A stretch of DNA of 5,266 nt, taken from the NCBI GenBank assembly GCA_937934465.1, contig CALGZO010000310.1, positions 1-5,266 on the forward strand, given 5' to 3'. A model generated the notes under the pieces. It was given only the letters and a program-made list of their open reading frames with translations. It did not search any database and had not been told where the DNA came from. Each line of letters opens with the position of its first letter. The first letter of the stretch is position 1. The position numbers were made by a program, and so were the translations under genes. Source of the stretch: an uncultured Fimbriimonadales bacterium (GTDB lineage: Bacteria; Armatimonadota; Fimbriimonadia; Fimbriimonadales; GBS-DC). Shown here one piece after another: positions 1-5,191 of the stretch.

Positions 1-2
1 TT

Positions 3-50
3 ATCTGGAACCATGTCAGCCGCGCCGAGGGCGAGCCAATCAAGGTATGA
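3..50 (+). CDS. Possible 3' end of a plus-strand gene cut by the window edge
   Basis: Reading from base 3 gives IWNHVSRAEGEPIKV followed by a TGA stop at 48-50. Eleven of the fifteen codons end in G or C, like the confident genes here, and the residues read like an ordinary soluble protein C-terminus. Too little is present to name a family. If real, the gene converges on the TMTC-like gene, whose stop codon begins only 4 bp away, leaving no room for a terminator hairpin between the two. A competing possibility is that this is simply noncoding DNA beyond the end of the minus-strand gene, since 15 open codons can occur by chance. Confidence 0.4.
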   Translation: MWNHVSRAEGEPIKV

Positions 51-54
51 GAGG

Positions 55-2022
55 CTATTTAGAGCGACCCGACTGCATCCCGCGCGCCTCAGCAAGCAAC
101 TGCTCAATGATTGGCGCGTTGTAGCCGCGCGCTCGCAGCTCATCAAGGGTCTGAATCGCCTCCGCAGGGCGTTGCTGTAAGATGCGCAGCCGACCGAGCG
201 CGACGCCGTAGGCGATTTTATCGGGGTCGCGCCTCGCGGCGGCTTGCAGGTGCGTCTCCGCAAGCTCCAAGTTGCCCTCATTCATCCAGTGGTGCGCGGC
301 GGCAATCCACTTGCTCGCGCTTTGCAGCTGCTGTAGCCCCTGCTCGGCGACAGAACCCGCCGGATTGGGCAACAGCGTATACGCCTTGCGAAACTCGGCT
401 TCCGCAAGGTCTAACCGTGCGCGGCGCGAGTAGATGAGACCCAACGCCTGATGCCCCATGTGCTTCGGCGTGCGCCCCAACACATGCTGCTTGATTATCC
501 GCTCCGCCTCCTCGTGTTCGCCGCGCTCGCTGAGCATCACGGCGAGGTTATTCCAGCCCGTCGTATTGTCGGGTTCTATCGCCACGCCTTGGCGAAAGAG
601 TTCAATCGCACTGTCGGCGTCGCCGAGCCGCAGCAGCGCGACGCCCTTGTTGATATAGCCCATCCCGCTACGAGGGGCGACCTGAATCGCCTTTTCTGCA
701 TACTCCAGCGACTCGGTATACCGCCCTGCCCGATGGTACAAATCCGACAGATTACTGAACCCTATCGGCGAGCGCGGCGATGCAACGGTTATCCACTTCC
801 AGAAGGTCTCTGCGTCGCGCCAGTTGGGCAGGTTGTAGGCGGTGGTTATCATCAGCCCGACGCCCCACGCCCCCACCAGCGCAAGTGCAGGCGTGCGCGC
901 CCGCGCCAACGACGCAAGCCAACCACATAGCCCCAACACCGCCAACGCCAACGGAAAAGTGAGGAACCGCTCCGCCGTAAACACCCCGTAGGCGAACTCC
1001 AGCGGACGCAGGTTCAACACGGGGAGCAGGCTCATCCACGCCGCAAGAACCAATCCACCCGACAGCGGACGCCGCCGCGCCAGCCATACCGTCCCTACGA
1101 CAATCAGACCTGCAATCGCCAATTGCGCCCACGCCCAGCCATCGCTGAGGGGAATGGGCAACTCAGAATGGTGCGCTGGAGTGATGCTAAAAAACGGAAA
1201 GATGGCTAACCCCGCCAGCGTGGTCAGCGTGCGCGCGACCAGCAACAGATGTTGAAGGGGCGTGCCTGCATCGATCTGCGAGTCGCCAATCGGTTGCGTG
1301 AACAGGTAGCCCAGCGCGGCATAGCGAACGCCAAAATAGAGGGCGACCGAAACCGCCAGCGTCGCGTAGAGCGCACGCTCGGTGTGCCACAGCGTGCGCA
1401 GTCGCTCGCGCCACGAGCCGTCGGGCAGCCGACTCGCTTGCCAAGCCAGCATCACCAGCGGCAAGGTGAGCGCCATCTCCTTGCACAACAGCGCAAGCAG
1501 AAACGCCGCGCCCACGCCCAGCAGCCGTGCGATGCCATTGAGCCGAACTTCCAGCCACAGCGCTGTCAGCAGAAACAGCGTCGCCGTCAGGTCGTAGCGC
1601 GAGGACACAAACGCCACGCTCTCAATCAGCGCAGGATGCACCCCGTACAGCGCGCCTGCGAGCAAACCCTCCCAACGCCCGCGCGCAAGCCGCAGCCCCA
1701 ACGCTGCCACTAACGCCGTGTTCAGCAAGTGGATTAGCACATTCGCGGCGTGGAAGGGCGCAGGGGCATCTTTCCAAATCCAAATCTGCAGCAGGAGGCT
1801 GCTGAGCGCGAGCGGGCGGAAGTAGTTCGGCGAGAAGTCCAGCGGTTGGCGCACTGCCTCCAGCCAGCGCGCAGGCGACTGGTAATCTACGCGCCCATAA
1901 ATCACCTGGTCGTCGTCCCACACGAAGCCGAAGCGCAGCGTCTGTGCATATAGCGCGCCAACCACGACCACAATCGCTAATGCGCCTGCCCACAGCCCTG
2001 CCTTTACCAATCTTGGCGACAC
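55..2022 (-). CDS. TMTC-like (DUF1736-class) multi-pass membrane protein with C-terminal TPR repeats, probable GT-C glycosyltransferase
   Basis: The 655-residue product (GTG start at 2022) has about ten or more hydrophobic helices in residues 10-397 and at least six TPR-like repeats in 419-636. Seen in the sequence: a first helix (10-30) followed by an acidic WDDD cluster (Asp36-38), a YFRPL motif (67-71), a histidine-rich second helix (from 91), HP-x3-E (129-134), SRYDL (141-145), CKE (180-182) and AERFLTFP (349-356). In the TMTC/GT-C family the acidic residues after helix 1 are the expected catalytic site, and such enzymes move sugar from a polyprenyl-phosphate carrier to proteins at the outer face of the membrane. 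Glycosylation is therefore inferred; sugar and target are unknown. TPR repeats show the usual W/N-L-G/A-Y-A-P pattern, for example at 453-486. Start: the frame stays open to an ATG at 2106, but that codon has no Shine-Dalgarno and lies inside the forward prepilin promoter. Residues encoded upstream of 2022 include RGEEVGK, which is a translated ribosome-binding site, so I prefer a start at or near 2022. Confidence 0.75.
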   Translation of the reverse strand: MSPRLVKAGLWAGALAIVVVVGALYAQTLRFGFVWDDDQVIYGRVDYQSPARWLEAVRQPLDFSPNYFRPLALSSLLLQIWIWKDAPAPFHAANVLIHLLNTALVAALGLRLARGRWEGLLAGALYGVHPALIESVAFVSSRYDLTATLFLLTALWLEVRLNGIARLLGVGAAFLLALLCKEMALTLPLVMLAWQASRLPDGSWRERLRTLWHTERALYATLAVSVALYFGVRYAALGYLFTQPIGDSQIDAGTPLQHLLLVARTLTTLAGLAIFPFFSITPAHHSELPIPLSDGWAWAQLAIAGLIVVGTVWLARRRPLSGGLVLAAWMSLLPVLNLRPLEFAYGVFTAERFLTFPLALAVLGLCGWLASLARARTPALALVGAWGVGLMITTAYNLPNWRDAETFWKWITVASPRSPIGFSNLSDLYHRAGRYTESLEYAEKAIQVAPRSGMGYINKGVALLRLGDADSAIELFRQGVAIEPDNTTGWNNLAVMLSERGEHEEAERIIKQHVLGRTPKHMGHQALGLIYSRRARLDLAEAEFRKAYTLLPNPAGSVAEQGLQQLQSASKWIAAAHHWMNEGNLELAETHLQAAARRDPDKIAYGVALGRLRILQQRPAEAIQTLDELRARGYNAPIIEQLLAEARGMQSGRSK

Positions 2023-2027
2023 GCGAT

Positions 2028-2033
2028 AGTATA
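2028..2033 (-). promoter_or_regulatory. Possible -10 element (TATACT) immediately upstream of the GTG at 2022
   Basis: Minus-strand TATACT ends 5 nt before the GTG start candidate at 2022, a spacing that would place the transcription start at or next to the start codon and give a leaderless message. No good -35 hexamer sits 16-18 bp upstream, so this may be chance. It is one of two candidate minus-strand promoters for the TMTC-like gene. Confidence 0.2.
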
Positions 2034-2063
2034 CACTAAAGGTCTCGCCCAGACATTTTCCGA

Positions 2064-2071
2064 CCTCCTCC
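2064..2071 (-). promoter_or_regulatory. Strong Shine-Dalgarno GGAGGAGG upstream of the TMTC-like gene
   Basis: On the minus strand GGAGGAGG lies 7 nt before an ATG at 2056-2054. That ATG is one base out of phase with the long membrane-protein frame and opens a six-codon ORF (MSGRDL, stop at 2038-2036) that ends 13 nt before the in-frame GTG at 2022. Either this is a tiny leader ORF that couples translation to the GTG, or one base is extra in the GGG run at 2048-2050. Without that base the ATG would read MSGETFSVYYRVSPRL, straight into the membrane protein. Confidence 0.5.
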
Positions 2072-2084
2072 CCCCTCCACACCC

Positions 2085-2114
2085 TTGACAAAACGGCAAA
2101 AACCATGCTATAAT
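2085..2114 (+). promoter_or_regulatory. Consensus sigma-70 promoter with extended -10, driving the prepilin gene
   Basis: TTGACA (2085-2090) is followed after an 18-bp spacer by TATAAT (2109-2114). Both hexamers match the consensus perfectly, and TG at 2106-2107 supplies an extended -10 (TGCTATAAT). Transcription should begin around 2121, giving a leader of about 45 nt before the prepilin start at 2166. Such a match is rare by chance in GC-rich DNA, so this is a confident call and implies high basal strength. Confidence 0.85.
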
Positions 2115-2146
2115 AGGGTTAACCATACGCTATTATGCTTATGGTT
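2101..2146. promoter_or_regulatory. Three AACCAT half-sites at 20-bp spacing over the prepilin promoter (candidate operator)
   Basis: AACCAT occurs at 2101-2106 and 2121-2126 in direct orientation and as ATGGTT at 2141-2146, with starts exactly 20 bp (about two helical turns) apart. Each copy is followed, reading outward from its AACCAT, by a similar AT-rich tail containing ATAATAG or ATTATG. The first copy lies in the spacer and -10 region, the second at the expected start of transcription. The geometry suits a dimeric repressor or activator binding one face of the helix, but no regulator is visible in the window. Confidence 0.35.
2121..2146 (+). other. 5' leader hairpin of the prepilin mRNA
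   Basis: AACCATA (2121-2127) pairs with TATGGTT (2140-2146). After a single C-T mismatch, GC (2129-2130) pairs with GC (2137-2138), closing a 6-nt TATTAT loop. The stem would form at the extreme 5' end of the transcript and ends 6 nt before the Shine-Dalgarno GGAGG at 2153. It may stabilise the message or modulate initiation; it could equally be just the DNA operator described above. Confidence 0.4.
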
Positions 2147-2161
2147 ACCGACGGAGGTAAA
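2132..2161 (-). promoter_or_regulatory. Candidate divergent promoter for the TMTC-like gene
   Basis: On the minus strand a TTTACC (2161-2156) and a CATAAT (2137-2132) are separated by 18 bp, giving a moderate sigma-70-type promoter that would start transcription near 2125 and run through the strong Shine-Dalgarno at 2071-2064. It overlaps the 5' leader of the prepilin gene and the AACCAT half-sites, so the two directions would compete. Confidence 0.3.
2153..2157 (+). promoter_or_regulatory. Ribosome binding site that fixes the prepilin start
   Basis: GGAGG lies 8 nt before the ATG at 2166. A longer open frame back to a TTG at 2085 must be rejected because that TTG is part of the -35 hexamer and would be untranscribed. 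A second ATG at 2169 is possible (11 nt spacing) and would shorten the leader peptide by one residue. Confidence 0.8.
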
Positions 2162-2165
2162 ACTG

Positions 2166-2975
2166 ATGATGCATAGCTACCGCTCGCGTGGTTTCACGCT
2201 GATTGAGCTGCTGGTCGTAATCGCGATTATCGCCATCTTAGCGGCGATATTGTTCCCTGTGTTTGCGCAGGCGCGCGAGAGTGCGCGCAAGACCCAGTGT
2301 CTGAGCAACACGCGCCAGATTGGCACTGCTGTGATGATGTATATACAAGACTACGACGAGACCTTCTTTGTGCAGCCTTGGCCAGGCGGCTGCGCGGAGA
2401 CAGGCTACTTCACGAACAACCCGAACCAGCCGCGCCAGCACTGGGCAACCATGCTCTACCCCTACATTAAGAACGGGGGCATCTTCGACTGCCCCAGTTA
2501 TTCGGGTACAACCTTTATCGCAGCGTATGCGCTATGGGAGTGCGGACGGGGTCAGAATAGCCCACGCATCGTGCCGTTCGTAGAGTACGGGCTGAACGAA
2601 GTCATTTTCGGCAACGCGGGCGCGAACGGCGTGCCCATCCCGACGCCCTTAGCCAAGCTGCAGGAAGCCGCCAGTATTGGCATCATCGCGGACAACACCT
2701 ACATCTACAGCTGGCGCGTCTGCATGGTCGGACCTGCCGATAGTCAGAACTTCCGCAAGTATTGGCCCGAAGGGCGCAACGGCTGGGAGTTTTATCAAGG
2801 TCGCCCGCGCCATCAGGGGGGTATGAACTTCGTGTATGCGGATGGGCATGCGAAGTGGGCGCGCGCGGCAGACAGCCCCGGCAATCGCCCCGACTACGAG
2901 AAGGGCTACTACCCCGTGTTGATGAGCGACGGGCGGTTCCCGAACCAAGCCGCGTGCGAGAACTCGCCCGACTAA
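2166..2975 (+). CDS. DUF1559-type prepilin / pseudopilin with H-X9-DG motif
   Basis: The 269-residue product begins with a short basic leader and a class III (type IV prepilin) processing site: Gly9 before Phe10-Thr-Leu-Ile-Glu14, with Glu14 as the expected +5 glutamate. The hydrophobic helix covers about 10-34 and continues into PVFAQARESARKTQCLSN (31-48). Prepilin peptidase would cut after Gly9 and methylate Phe10. The rest is a globular domain exported outside the cytoplasmic membrane. H-X9-DG is present with His216 and Asp226-Gly227, followed by HAKW; it is the hallmark of the DUF1559/H-X9-DG group, whose function is unknown. Six cysteines (45, 76, 109, 126, 186, 264) could allow disulfides. 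No pilus assembly ATPase, peptidase or platform gene is nearby, which is common for these families because they occur as many dispersed paralogues. It is expressed from the strong promoter at 2085-2114 and is followed after 14 bp by a small membrane protein. Whether it builds a fibre, a secretion pseudopilus or a surface protein is not decidable here. Confidence 0.9.
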   Translation: MMHSYRSRGFTLIELLVVIAIIAILAAILFPVFAQARESARKTQCLSNTRQIGTAVMMYIQDYDETFFVQPWPGGCAETGYFTNNPNQPRQHWATMLYPYIKNGGIFDCPSYSGTTFIAAYALWECGRGQNSPRIVPFVEYGLNEVIFGNAGANGVPIPTPLAKLQEAASIGIIADNTYIYSWRVCMVGPADSQNFRKYWPEGRNGWEFYQGRPRHQGGMNFVYADGHAKWARAADSPGNRPDYEKGYYPVLMSDGRFPNQAACENSPD

Positions 2976-2989
2976 GCAAGGAGACGCCT

Positions 2990-3190
2990 ATGAAGCAGGA
3001 GATACCCACAGGGATTGTCGTCGCAGTTATCGCAGCGATTGTGCTGGCGGTCGGGTTCTTCCTGTATCGCTCGTGGACGGGCGGTACGCAGGGCGAGGGT
3101 CGTCCAGGCGAGGTGCAAGCTGCGCCGCCTGTACCGGGCGGCGGCGCGCCGCCGACTGCGCCACCTGCCGCGCCACCCAGCGGCTACTAA
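2990..3190 (+). CDS. Small single-pass membrane protein with Pro/Gly/Ala-rich tail
   Basis: This 66-residue protein starts at an ATG preceded by AAGGAG (2978-2983) at 6 nt spacing. Residues 2-7 (KQEIPT) are followed by one strong hydrophobic segment (8-26, rich in Val, Ile and Ala), then RSWTGG and a flexible tail (30-66) dominated by Pro, Gly and Ala with repeated APP units. There is no Gly|Phe-x-x-x-Glu site, so it is not itself a type IV prepilin, and no lipobox. I do not recognise a named family. The 14-bp gap after the prepilin and the absence of a terminator between them indicate one operon. A role in anchoring, spacing or escorting the pilin at the membrane is a guess from position. 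A frame open upstream into the prepilin gene is a shadow; the ribosome-binding site fixes the start. Confidence 0.8.
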   Translation: MKQEIPTGIVVAVIAAIVLAVGFFLYRSWTGGTQGEGRPGEVQAAPPVPGGGAPPTAPPAAPPSGY

Positions 3191-3196
3191 ACACAC

Positions 3197-3222
3197 GCGC
3201 GAGGGCAAAAGCGCCCTCGCGC
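3197..3222. terminator. GC-rich hairpin between convergent genes (bidirectional terminator candidate)
   Basis: GCGCGAGGGC (3197-3206) and GCCCTCGCGC (3213-3222) form a perfect 10-bp stem with a 6-nt AAAAGC loop. It begins 6 nt after the stop of the small membrane protein and ends 1 nt before the bL25 stop codon, so it can serve both transcripts. Neither side has a proper U tract, so classical intrinsic termination is uncertain; it may act as a 3' end stabiliser or with Rho. Confidence 0.6.
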
Positions 3223-3223
3223 A

Positions 3224-3823
3224 CTACTCACTCTCGCTGCTGGTCTCCTCTGCCGTTTCCTGCTCGATGCCCTTCGGCGGTGCCACCGAAGCAATCGTTA
3301 GGTCTGGGTCGTCCAGCACTTGCACGCCCGCGGGTATCGTCAAATCGCGCAGGTGGATGGAATCGCCGAAGTTCTGCAGCGACTCCAAGCTCACATGGAT
3401 GGCTTCAGGGATCTGCGTGGGCAAGCACTTCACGCGCAGCTTCTCAACCGAGTGTATCAGCACGCCGCCCGACTTGACCGCCAGCGACTCGCCCTCCAGC
3501 ACGAGGGGCACTTCGGCTTCAATCGGTTCGTCCATCGCCATCGCCCAGAGGTTCACATGCCGAATCCGCGCCGTGATAGGTTCGCGATCGACCTCGCGTA
3601 GCAAGGTGTTGAGCCGCTCGCCGTTCAACTCCACTTCAATCAGATGTGTTCTGCCCGCTTGTTGCAGGATACGCGACAGCACACGCTCCTCGAACTGCAC
3701 GGGCGTCGACTCGCCGTTCGGACGGAACACCACTCCGGGCACATAGCCCTGTCTTAGTAATCGCTTCGCCTTCTTGCCTAACAATTCGCGTGGCTCTGCC
3801 TTGACGGAAAAAGTGGTCGCCAT
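3224..3823 (-). CDS. rplY: Large ribosomal subunit protein bL25, TL5/CTC two-domain type
   Basis: The 199-residue protein matches the long form of bL25 (also called Ctc or TL5), which binds 5S rRNA in the central protuberance of the 50S subunit. Residues 1-90 are the RNA-binding L25 domain, with RxxxGKKAKRLLRQGYVPGVV at the front (12-32) and the EPITARIRHVN strand at 81-91. Residues about 97-183 are the TL5 C-terminal beta domain, with GGVLIHSVEKLRVKCLP (119-135), IPEAIHVSLESL and the GDSIHLRDL signature (153-161). The final 15 residues are acidic and Ser/Glu-rich, as is usual. The ATG at 3823 is preceded by AGGAGG (3830-3835) at 6 nt. In many bacteria this gene precedes pth (peptidyl-tRNA hydrolase); here nothing follows it on the same strand because the next gene is convergent. 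Some bacteria induce Ctc under general stress, but nothing in this sequence shows that here. Confidence 0.95.
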   Translation of the reverse strand: MATTFSVKAEPRELLGKKAKRLLRQGYVPGVVFRPNGESTPVQFEERVLSRILQQAGRTHLIEVELNGERLNTLLREVDREPITARIRHVNLWAMAMDEPIEAEVPLVLEGESLAVKSGGVLIHSVEKLRVKCLPTQIPEAIHVSLESLQNFGDSIHLRDLTIPAGVQVLDDPDLTIASVAPPKGIEQETAEETSSESE

Positions 3824-3847
3824 AGTATGCCTCCTATTTTCGGAGAG

Positions 3848-3853
3848 ATTATA
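3848..3853 (-). promoter_or_regulatory. Probable -10 element for rplY
   Basis: Minus-strand TATAAT lies about 25 nt upstream of the rplY ATG, leaving a leader of roughly 18 nt that contains the AGGAGG. The -35 region at 17 bp reads TCAGCT and matches poorly, so the promoter depends on its perfect -10 or on an activator. Confidence 0.45.
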
Positions 3854-3917
3854 CCTGAGTGGACGCCCATAGCTGACACGGCAGGATATTCAGCGCCAAG
3901 CGCGAATTGGCAGACGC

Positions 3918-3923
3918 AGGAGG
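3918..3923 (+). promoter_or_regulatory. Ribosome binding site that fixes the start of the enolase-superfamily gene
   Basis: AGGAGG sits 7 nt before the ATG at 3931. The frame is open back to a TTG at 3907, but using it would place the Shine-Dalgarno inside the coding region and add residues (MADAGGAA) that simply translate the site. I see no convincing plus-strand promoter in the 107-bp divergent gap (3824-3930). Confidence 0.8.
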
Positions 3924-3930
3924 CGCAGCG

Positions 3931-5061
3931 ATGCGTATTGTGAACATTCACCTACGGTTATTGGAATATCCGCTGGAGACGCCGTTCTACCCTGCTTGGC
4001 TGCCGGGCTATCCCCAGACCGCGCACCGCGTGCATCTGCTCACTCTGGAGACCGATGAGGGCATCAAGGGCTATGCGGCGGGCGTAGCGTTTATGCGTGA
4101 AGGCAGCGGGCTGCAGCAACTGCTCATGCCGTTCCTGTTCGGGCGCGACCCGATGCAGGTGGAGGAGGTGGTGCAAATCGCGCGTTCCGCGACCTTCTTG
4201 GGGCTACGCTTGTGGTGGATTGAAATGGCGTTCTGGGACATTATCGGTAAGGCGGTCGGTCAGCCTGTCTACCGATTGCTGGGGGGCTATCAGGAGCGCG
4301 TGAAAGCCTATGCCAGCACAGGCGAACTGCAAAGCCCCGAGCAGCGGCTGGACTACATCGCCGAAATCTACCAGATGGGCATTCGCGCGGTGAAGCTGCG
4401 CTTTCACCACTGGGATTGGCGCGAGGATTTGAAAGTCGCCGAAGCAGTGCGCCTGCGCTACCCCGACATAGAGATTATGGTCGACGCGAACATGGGTTGG
4501 CGCGTGGCGGGGATGGCGCCCGCGCCCCAGTGGGATGTCGCCACCGCAGCCCAAGTAGCACAAGCGCTGGCGGAGTTGGGAGTGCGCTGGCTGGAGGAGC
4601 CGCTCGATAAGCACGACTACGAGGGCTATCGCCGCCTGCGCGAGAAGTCGCCTATCCCCATCGCCAGCGGCGAGATGAACCAAGACCTGCACGAGTTCCG
4701 CGAGTACCTCACCCGCGACGCGCTCGATGTGCTGCAACCCGATGTCGCGCTCTCAGGCGGCATCCTGACAGGCAAGAAAATCGCAGCGATGGCGGAAGCG
4801 TTCGGCAAGCAGGTGGCGCCCCACACTTGGACTAATGGGCTGGGGCTCGCCGCGAACCTGCAGCTGATGGGCGCGTGCCCCAACTGCCACTGGGCGGAGT
4901 TCCCCTATGAGCCACCCGGCTGGAGCCTGCAGGCGCGCGACTTCTTCCTCACCGAACCGATTGCCCCCGACGCGGAAGGCTACCTGCCCGTGCCCAACAA
5001 GCCCGGACTGGGCGTCGATATCGACGAGGAATCGGTGCAGCGCTACACCGTGTCGGACTGA
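3931..5061 (+). CDS. Mandelate racemase/muconate lactonizing enzyme family protein (enolase superfamily, MR-like)
   Basis: The 376-residue protein has the two-domain layout of the family: an N-terminal capping domain (1-120) with the substrate-lid loop around 16-30, then a TIM barrel, then a C-terminal cap return (335-376, ending in the PGLGVDIDEE motif). Metal ligands are visible: Asp185 in VDAN, Glu222 in LEEP and Glu248 in SGE. The His/Asp dyad of the mandelate racemase subgroup is intact: Asp271 (QPD) and His298 (APHTW), with Glu323 (AEF) on the last strand. The second-strand motif is K-x-R (Lys155-Leu-Arg157); mandelate racemase has K-x-K there, with the second Lys as base. Family enzymes abstract the proton alpha to a carboxylate with Mg2+. 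Intact His298 with Arg157 fits an acid-sugar dehydratase better than a two-base racemase, but this is inference and the substrate is unknown. No sugar kinase, aldolase or transporter is adjacent. It is transcribed alone, divergently from rplY, in the cytoplasm. Confidence 0.92.
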   Translation: MRIVNIHLRLLEYPLETPFYPAWLPGYPQTAHRVHLLTLETDEGIKGYAAGVAFMREGSGLQQLLMPFLFGRDPMQVEEVVQIARSATFLGLRLWWIEMAFWDIIGKAVGQPVYRLLGGYQERVKAYASTGELQSPEQRLDYIAEIYQMGIRAVKLRFHHWDWREDLKVAEAVRLRYPDIEIMVDANMGWRVAGMAPAPQWDVATAAQVAQALAELGVRWLEEPLDKHDYEGYRRLREKSPIPIASGEMNQDLHEFREYLTRDALDVLQPDVALSGGILTGKKIAAMAEAFGKQVAPHTWTNGLGLAANLQLMGACPNCHWAEFPYEPPGWSLQARDFFLTEPIAPDAEGYLPVPNKPGLGVDIDEESVQRYTVSD

Positions 5062-5099
5062 GGTTCGCCATGCAGCACCCAGACTCTAAAGCATCTCGT

Positions 5100-5145
5100 G
5101 GGTGGAGGGACGCCCCCCCGAAAAACAGCCAAGGCGTCTCCACCC
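5100..5145. repeat. Imperfect inverted repeat downstream of the enolase-superfamily gene
   Basis: GGGTGGAG (5100-5107) plus ACGCC (5110-5114) pairs with GGCGTCTCCACCC (5133-5145), giving 13 pairs interrupted only by a 2-nt GG bulge. The loop is about 18 nt and starts with a C run. No T tract follows on the plus strand (AAAAGTC), so it is a poor intrinsic terminator. It could stabilise the mRNA 3' end or belong to a dispersed repeat family. Confidence 0.5.
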
Positions 5146-5191
5146 AAAAGTCAGGGATACTCGAGGCTGTTCGGAAATTCGCCTGTTGTAT

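Noticed and set aside
451..930. Plus-strand open frames of up to about 160 codons opposite the TMTC-like gene
   Set aside because: The minus-strand frame has clear TPR and membrane features; the plus-strand products are Arg/Pro-rich artefacts.
2085..2165. N-terminal extension of the prepilin from a TTG at 2085
   Set aside because: The TTG is the first half of the -35 hexamer, so it cannot be in the mRNA, and a good ribosome-binding site precedes the ATG at 2166.
3015..3746. Long plus-strand open frame opposite rplY
   Set aside because: It is the antisense shadow of a certain ribosomal protein gene; its product is low-complexity Ser/Arg-rich and it also overlaps the small membrane protein gene in another frame.
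3829..3845. Hairpin hiding the rplY ribosome-binding site (CTCC pairing with GGAG)
   Set aside because: Only four base pairs with a seven-base loop, too weak to claim regulation.
3907..3930. TTG start of the enolase-superfamily gene
   Set aside because: It would translate the AGGAGG at 3918-3923; the ATG at 3931 is properly spaced and matches the usual family N-terminus.
3824..3930. Plus-strand promoter for the enolase-superfamily gene
   Set aside because: CTGACA (3873-3878) and GATATT (3885-3890) are only 6 bp apart, and no other hexamer pair has acceptable spacing.
4204..4737. 177-codon minus-strand open frame inside the enolase-superfamily gene
   Set aside because: Antisense shadow caused by GC-rich codons; the plus-strand protein has all expected catalytic motifs.
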